Of a stretch of 12,119 bases of DNA, positions 7,189 to 12,119 are shown in pieces. The notes under the pieces were generated by a model. It did not search any database and was not told where the DNA came from. It saw only the letters and a list, made by a program, of their open reading frames with translations. Within the stretch, counting starts at the first letter, position 1; the number at the start of each line of letters is the position of its first letter. The translations under genes were made by a program, and so were the position numbers. The DNA comes from Euperipatoides rowelli (Eukaryota; Onychophora; Udeonychophora; Euonychophora; Peripatopsidae). The stretch lies in NCBI GenBank assembly GCA_003024985.2, contig PXIH01S0001487.1; one strand, written 5' to 3'.

Positions 7189-8588
7189 GTTTACATTTTT
7201 CTACAAGATTTGTGACTGCACTCTCATTGTGGCACAGTTGTTTTGGAAGTGACCTCTACTAACATTGTCTTTGCGATCACATATTTTGTAAGGTTGAAAT
7301 ATTTATAGTCAACCCCATCCTATAATCCATAACGGCATTAGGAAGATAATAGAGGTACAATTTAGCTTGGTTGAATCATCACCACTATTATTGGTAGTTG
7401 TGAATTTAGTCAAGAATGAATAAAAACAATTTATATTCTGACAACCCACACAAAAATATATGACACATATATGTATTCAGTATATGCATACACACAGCAT
7501 ACCGGTACATTATTATATATAAAATTCAGTTAAATATCATTTACAATACTCACTGTTTCACAGATTTTGCAACATATTATATCATTGGTGATATTGGTCA
7601 TGTCCCTATAAGGGAGGGGCCAGTGACATCATAATGTTAACAGCGAATCACATTCAACAAATATATAGTTAAAATTCTAGTTGACTTGGAACAGGAAGTC
7701 ACCCATATTGAAAAGATTGAATCGATCTAGAAATTCAATTCTGATTAACTAGGAACATAAATTTGTCTATCTGAAAAAGACCCAATTCGATCCATAAACC
7801 CCCTTTCTCAACTATTTATATTTATACACACACTTCACATTATATATTTATTCAATGAATATGTCCTAGCTTGAGTACTTTCTATGGGNTAATACTAAAT
7901 AGATAAACTAATTAGGCTATAAATAATATTTAATTATTATTCTACTTCATATAATGTATGTATATATACTCTGCCTGTCTGTTCCTGCTAATTTGTGTAG
8001 GGGCAGGGAAGGGGTGAGTAGAGTACCCGTTACAATTAAATCTTTTAGTAATCTTGTTTTACTTCATTAGCATAAAAGTATGCTTATAAAATAGTCTTTT
8101 TCTTTTTTTCATTTAAACTGAAAGTTTTTCTTTAAGCTACTGTATGTTGCTTAAAGAAAAAAATAATTTGTGCATATTGCTAGGAAATAGGACATATTGA
8201 TTCAATTAAATATGATATACCAGAATGTCCAAATAAGAAAAATGAAAAACAGTGGTTCACTCTCTATAAGCATAGTAAAATTAAAAAAAATATCCCACCT
8301 ATCCCTGTTGAAAAAAAAAAAAAAAATATTTATTTGGTTGGTTTTCTATCTTTATACTTCCTGTCTGCCTGTCCAATCTATAAACTAAAGCACTGCTTTA
8401 ATTTGAAGATTCAAATTTCAAAAATAGGAACTTACCATATAAGATCAAATTTTAATTTGGGTTTAGAAGATGCAGGAATTTATGAGAATCCAAGTGAGAA
8501 ATAGATAAATAAAAAGAAGAGTGAGGGTAAAAATAAAGAATGATCCTGCATAAATAATAAAATATGATTCAATCTATTCTTGAATGTG
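7189..8588. other. AT-rich non-coding stretch
   Basis: No gene is supported. It contains TA-rich alternating purine-pyrimidine tracts (about 7456-7525 and 7953-7970), a short tccctataaggga palindrome (7602), an N at 7889, a G-rich block gggGcagggaaggggtgag (about 8001-8019), the hairpin at 8125-8161, and an A-run at 8311-8324. The longest frame here (8197-8388) is low-complexity Lys/Ile/Leu sequence and is not credible as a gene. Confidence 0.6.
8125..8161 (+). repeat. Perfect 13-bp stem-loop
   Basis: tttttctttaagc (8125-8137) and gcttaaagaaaaa (8149-8161) are exact reverse complements with an 11-nt loop. It is AT-rich and could be a chance or replication-slippage product. No adjoining element explains it. 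Confidence 0.7.
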
Positions 8589-8784
8589 GGGTTCTTCAAC
8601 CTTTTTTCGTTTACCGCCCACTTTTACACATTTTGCACAGATTTCAATATGCCACCGCCCACCTTGACTTCATGTCGGATTAATTTGATCAGCTTTTTTT
8701 TTTTTTTGGTAGTAAATTTATTAACGCCCATCAAAAATCATTAAACACCCACTTGTGGGCGTTATGGACCAGGTTGAAGAACCC
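8589..8784. mobile_element. Short hAT-like MITE with perfect 14-bp terminal inverted repeats
   Basis: gggttcttcaacct (8589-8602) is the exact reverse complement of aggttgaagaaccc (8771-8784). The interior repeats the word cgccca or caccca (8614-8622, 8655-8662, 8725-8730, 8746-8751) and its complement gggcg (8757), and contains a T14 tract. Flanks tgaatgtg (8581-8588) and tgatgtag (8785-8792) could be a decayed 8-bp duplication, but two indels are needed to align them. Ends of the GGGTTCTTCAACCT type occur in animal hAT-like repeats of this size. It has no coding capacity. Confidence 0.75.
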
Positions 8785-9414
8785 TGATGTAGACTATATA
8801 AGCAAATATAAACTGGCTTCTCATAAAATCAGGAAACGCTTTTTAAAGAATAAAAATGTTGTAGTTTGGGTTTCCCCTTTTTTGTGAAACTTGTATCACA
8901 GGCACCAATTCAAACCTAACACAAGCATACCGTAATGCATAGCTTAAGATCATTTGTATAATTAGCCAGTAGGTTACTGTAACAGCATATTTACTATGAT
9001 ACTGCAAGTATACCCTAATTTTCATGTATTAGCCATGCACTCTCTCACACTATGCTATTTGATATAGAATTATGACAACGAAACAGTTCACATAAAATAA
9101 CAATCACCACAATTCAATATATCTGGTAAGATAATTGTCTAAATGTAACACTTAAGTTAATTGTGCCTAACAGTGTTACTGCCAAGTAGGCTTAGCTAGT
9201 ATCATCAGAAAACTACAATGTATAATAAATTAAACTTATTGATTATATCTATTTTATTAACCATATTTGTGAAATGCATACACAAATAAGATAACAGAAT
9301 GTAATTCAAAATTATTGATTAACTTAGTCTGGTTATTTACAGTAGATTGGCACACATATGTGTTTATTTAGTTGGTTGTAGAGTTGGCATAATTAGTGAG
9401 TTGTCTTTAACTTA
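8785..9414. other. AT-rich non-coding stretch
   Basis: No gene, RNA or transposon boundary was found. The one frame of 60 codons on the minus strand (8843-9025) has no recognisable motif and an unremarkable composition for random AT-rich DNA. Confidence 0.6.
9412..9414. repeat. Left TTA target-site duplication
   Basis: TTA directly precedes the 21-bp inverted repeat and matches TTA at 10168-10170. Three bases alone could match by chance; the support comes from the position and the family preference for TWA. Confidence 0.6.
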
Positions 9415-9599
9415 AGCCAGGCACACACTAGGAGAGAAACACTTCGAAGTTTTCATAGTTGAAGTTTTTTTAATGATGCGAAAGTTTTCACAAGAGTATT
9501 CTGACACACTAGGATATTTTTTTTTTTATTTGAAAGTTTTTCTCTTTCAGTGTGCGTACTCCTGTTGTCAAAATGAAGAGTGACATTCAATGACTACCA

Positions 9600-9907
9600 C
9601 ATTAATTGATTTGTATATTATTGTATTAAATATATGTATGCATGAAAATAAATAGATTTTTTTAATTTTCAAGCAGTGGCGATTTAGTTTTAAATATCTA
9701 AGCCACTTATCTGTTGTATTACATACGATACCAATGGTTTGCAGAATTGTCATTTTTAATATAAAAAAATAAATAAATAAATAGTGGCTTGTTGTGATAT
9801 TCAGTTAAGTGCTGCTTGTATAGACACGGGCATTTTTCTACTTCTTGAATTAATAGTGATATTTCATCGTCATTCCAGTTTTTGTTGGCGAAGCGAGTGG
9901 CCGGCAT
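9600..9907 (-). pseudogene. Broken MADF (Myb/SANT-like) domain of a Harbinger accessory protein
   Basis: Reading the minus strand from ATG at 9907-9905, the first 40 codons contain Trp11, an acidic Asn-Asp-Asp-Glu, then EISLLIQEVEKCPCLY (residues 15-30) and Tyr37. This is the pattern of the first half of a MADF domain: aromatic, acidic, Leu-Ile helix, Pro-x-Leu-Tyr, Tyr. The frame then runs into a TTTA-rich simple repeat (9760-9783) and loses the pattern. A neighbouring frame from about 9745 downward shows LQTIG and later KWLRYLK, compatible with the Trp-x-x-Ile and Trp-x-x-Leu-Arg helices of the second half. The copy is therefore frameshifted, probably by the microsatellite. In PIF/Harbinger elements such proteins bind the element ends and help the transposase. 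The assignment of the first half is good; the second half is tentative. Confidence 0.6.
9760..9783. repeat. Short AAAT microsatellite inside the MADF relic
   Basis: A run of aaaaaaat followed by three aaat-type units occupies the middle of the broken coding frame. Its expansion is the simplest explanation for the frameshift between the two halves of the domain. Confidence 0.65.
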
Positions 9908-9989
9908 TTTTATTTTTTATTTAGTAAAGGTAAATCAGTGACATCACGTGTTCTCAGCTTCTTATCGTCCGGTGATTGGCTGCGAACTT

Positions 9990-10066
9990 TGACTCCGAGG
10001 AGAAATTCTTCAAAAAGTAGACCAGAGGTCTACTTTTGAAGTGATGAAAGTGTTCTCCTCAAAGTC
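9990..10066. repeat. Large imperfect palindrome near the right end of the Harbinger-like element
   Basis: The core cttcaaaaagtagacc (10008-10023) pairs with ggtctacttttgaag (10027-10041) with one bulged A and a 3-nt loop. Outward, gaggagaa (9998) pairs with ttctcctc (10052). The word gaggagaa occurs a third time at 10137, next to the right TIR. It is probably a protein-binding or transposition-related array belonging to the element. Confidence 0.65.
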
Positions 10067-10167
10067 TGGTTTTTCTCTGGAGTATTTTGACACACACTAG
10101 AGTTTTTACCTTCGGAGTACAATTCTTTGATGCTTTGAGGAGAAATTCTCCTAGTGTGTGCTAGCCT

Positions 10168-10170
10168 TTA
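10168..10170. repeat. Right TTA target-site duplication
   Basis: TTA directly follows the right inverted repeat of the Harbinger-like element and matches 9412-9414. Confidence 0.6.
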
Positions 10171-10906
10171 AATCTAGTGCATTAAAACATGAACATTTGT
10201 TTGATGCTGGTGAACTATTTGTTTGAAATAACTATGGACATTACCCTGATCGGCAACACAGATTTTTGAGATATGTCTGCTAAACAATTTTTTATATAAA
10301 CTTTGTTGTGCTCACTTTCTATCTTCACAATCAATATGCCGCATCATGATAAAGTATTAACCTCAACCGTTTACCATAAGTGAAACTAACATCCATCTTA
10401 CCAGCACCCAGAAATGTCAATGAAGTCTGAACAAGAAGGGTAGTTCGAATTACAATAGCAGAAACAAAGTTTAACACTATGATTGAGGAAAGAGAGCTGG
10501 GCAGAGGTGTGGTTGTTTTGTCTAACATTGACCAAGAGTGTGGGAAATGAAAGGTCCAACAATGAACGAGAAATCAAAACAAGATAATCATCTCGATAAA
10601 CTCACTTTGTCTCCATGACCTGGATTCATCAAGACTAACTCCCTGAATAACATTACTCTAGAGACTTTAGTTTATCCAACCCAACTCCTGTACAGTAGTT
10701 AGTAATTGTTATATGTTTATACGCTTATCCATTAGTCACACTTATTGTTTCTTTAATGATATTGTGGACTTCACTGTGTAGCTTCTACATCTAAATGAGT
10801 GTTGTACTAAACTATTAAAGAATGATGCCATCTTTATGGAGAATTCTATCATGCTTGTCTGCATTAAGTATATATCATAAATCAACAAACATATCCAATC
10901 ATAAAC
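10171..10906. other. Non-coding stretch, slightly less AT-rich
   Basis: No recognised gene is present. On the minus strand, 10331-10528 is open for 65 codons from an ATG, with a Ser/Thr-rich start and a hydrophobic middle (IIVLNFVSAIVI). A donor-like ctg/gtaaga lies at about 10396-10404 (minus strand). The start context is poor (T at -3) and no homology is recognised, so I do not call it a gene. Confidence 0.5.
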
Positions 10907-11288
10907 CAGGGCTTGACGCTTATGATGGCAATGGTGGCAAATGCCATCATATCTTTAAAAATGCCACCCAAGATGCACAAGCAGTGGCAAATATTTGCCA
11001 TCCATTTTTTTATGGTCACGAGTTTAAAGCATCTAATTAGCAAGTGACATTTAATCATTCTCCTTTTTTACCCATAAATAGTAATAAAATATTTAAAAAC
11101 ACACATGTTTAGAATATTCACACAACTTTAGTATTATATATCTCATGTTTTAATACATGTATGGTAGTTAAATACAAATCTTTGCGAACAATCAAAAGAG
11201 TTACCACTCATTCCTGAAAGTTGCCACCCACAGGCCTTTTAGGGAGGCAACTTGTTGCCGCCCATTAAAAAAATTAATGTCGAACCGG
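10907..11288. mobile_element. Decayed hAT-like MITE
   Basis: The left end cagggcttgacgctta (10907) and the right end attaatgtcgaacc (11273-11286, complement ggttcgacattaat) match an inverted-repeat pattern GGKTYGACRYTWA. The last bases on the right have decayed (ggag in place of an expected ctg). Near both ends are words built on tggcaa/ttgcca: gatggcaatggtggcaaatgcc on the left side (10923-10944, described here by position) and ttgccaccc and ggcaacttgttgcc on the right (11221, 11246). Some are palindromic (tggcaaatattTgcca, 10985). No flanking 8-bp duplication is visible (tcataaac on the left). CAGGGYTYGACRTTAA-type ends are known among animal hAT elements. There is no coding capacity. Confidence 0.6.
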
Positions 11289-12119
11289 AGTCACTTGTCA
11301 TTCAACGTAAATATACTAGCATCATTATTTCCTTATAAAACAAATGTACTAGTCGTGACTCCACTCGTTTATATTTATGAGCTGGTATCGTATGACTACT
11401 AGTTGCTTCCTTGACCCTATGAGCACAAAAGTGCTTGTGGTGATTGCTGCGATACTTTAATACTTTACATTGTATGAAATGGATGAGTGTGCAATCATTT
11501 TTGCACTTATGCTAAATTGCTAATATATAGTCTATCCCTTCCACATTTCATCAAATGAGCAGTTTAGATATGATTAACAGTGACCAGATCAGTATTTTCC
11601 TTTTACCTCTTGTTATTCTCCTTTTTCCTCATCTAAAAGACATTTGGTTTCATTTAAAGCCTTTGAAAACACGATAAAATAAAATTTGTGGTAGCTCATC
11701 AGTTACGCTTCAAATGAGTGCAAACGCAAGTTTTGTGTATGTTTTCACTTTTAATTTTTTTACATGCCAGTTCTTATTGCATTTGGATAAAGTTTATTAT
11801 TGAATGAAAACATGTGTGACACATAAGTTGATTATCTCATTTATGGTAAGGGGAAAAATATGATTTTTCTTTTTCTCACATGTTAAGTCCTCTAATAATA
11901 GGTTAAAGGAGGCAAAACCTGGTTGTCTGTTTTGTGATTGGTTGAACAATCTGAAAAGTATATAGCCTACATCCAACTACAGATAAAGAAGACCAAAAAT
12001 GTAATCTAACTTATGAATTATTATTATAAACTCACTTGGTCCAAGCAACATTATACAACTTACAAGACAATGACAAACACTAAATATTTAAAATCAATAA
12101 GTAGATCATACTTTTCACA
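11289..12119. other. AT-rich non-coding stretch to the right edge
   Basis: No gene, RNA or transposon end is supported. A small perfect hairpin, agcac-aaaa-gtgct, lies at 11422-11435. An inverted CCAAT word (gattggttg) at 11936 is not accompanied by other promoter signals. Confidence 0.6.

Larger units (their letters stand above)
9415..10167. mobile_element. PIF/Harbinger-like transposon remnant, 753 bp
   Basis: The ends agccaggcacacactagg... (9415-9435) and ...cctagtgtgtgctagcct (10147-10167) form a 21-bp inverted repeat with 18 matches, the inner 15 being identical (gcacacactaggaga). Both sides are flanked by TTA (9412-9414 and 10168-10170). A 3-bp TWA duplication is characteristic of PIF/Harbinger insertion. 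The minus strand carries a broken MADF-type frame, and this superfamily encodes an accessory Myb/SANT- or MADF-like DNA-binding protein in addition to its transposase. No transposase motif is visible. Copies of the TIR core lie internally as direct repeats (gacacacta near 9503 and gacacacactagag near 10089). It is an internally deleted, non-autonomous derivative. Confidence 0.8.

Noticed and set aside
8197-8388. 63-codon plus-strand frame
   Set aside because: The product is low-complexity Ile/Lys/Leu and crosses an A14 run; no motif is present.
10822-11040. 72-codon plus-strand frame
   Set aside because: It spans the left border of the hAT-like element at 10907, so the frame mixes flank and repeat and is unlikely to be coding.
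1-12119. tRNA, rRNA, CRISPR array, bacterial operon or phage-like content
   Set aside because: No cloverleaf with paired A/B boxes, no regularly spaced identical repeats, and no ribosome-binding-site-led gene series was seen on either strand.

Overview
This looks like AT-rich intergenic or intronic DNA from an animal, probably an invertebrate. There are long A/T homopolymers, no dense coding, and no bacterial-style operons or ribosome-binding-site-led ORFs. The dominant content is several kinds of non-autonomous DNA transposon with terminal inverted repeats (TIRs) typical of animal hAT and PIF/Harbinger elements. The species cannot be fixed from the sequence. I see no intact gene, no tRNA or rRNA, and no CRISPR array. 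The six N characters (1494, 2386, 3810, 3818, 3829, 7889) point to a draft or shotgun assembly.

Layout. Positions 1-130 hold two copies of a 72-bp (24-codon) repeat that stays open in one frame from the left edge. After about 1.6 kb of featureless AT-rich DNA comes a nested structure at 1774-2684. It is a long foldback (inverted-repeat) element whose left arm is split by a 528-bp hAT-like element (1930-2457) with a perfect 8-bp target-site duplication (TSD); that element carries a GC-rich 112-bp patch with its own possible inverted ends. Positions 3411-3482 look like one end of another hAT-type repeat, and 3796-3829 is a poly-G tract with ambiguous bases. From 4.3 to 5.6 kb the sequence is simple AT-rich DNA with a diverged ~120-bp tandem duplication (5270-5492). 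A second foldback lies at 5722-6030, followed by a slightly GC-richer patch holding a 34-codon ORF with a good start context (6210-6314, speculative).

The right half holds more transposons. A 560-bp hAT-like element (6629-7188) has many gggctagt motifs clustered near its ends. A ~196-bp element (8589-8784) has a perfect 14-bp TIR. A 753-bp PIF/Harbinger-like element (9415-10167) has a 21-bp TIR, a TTA duplication, and on the minus strand a broken MADF (Myb/SANT-like) reading frame. A degenerate hAT-like element spans about 10907-11288. The remainder is AT-rich unique-looking DNA.

The best readout of the window is transposon history. The hAT insertion at 1930 is younger than the foldback it disrupts. 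The Harbinger element keeps a recognisable relic of the accessory DNA-binding protein of its autonomous parent but no transposase. No host gene system or new defence or biosynthetic system is visible.
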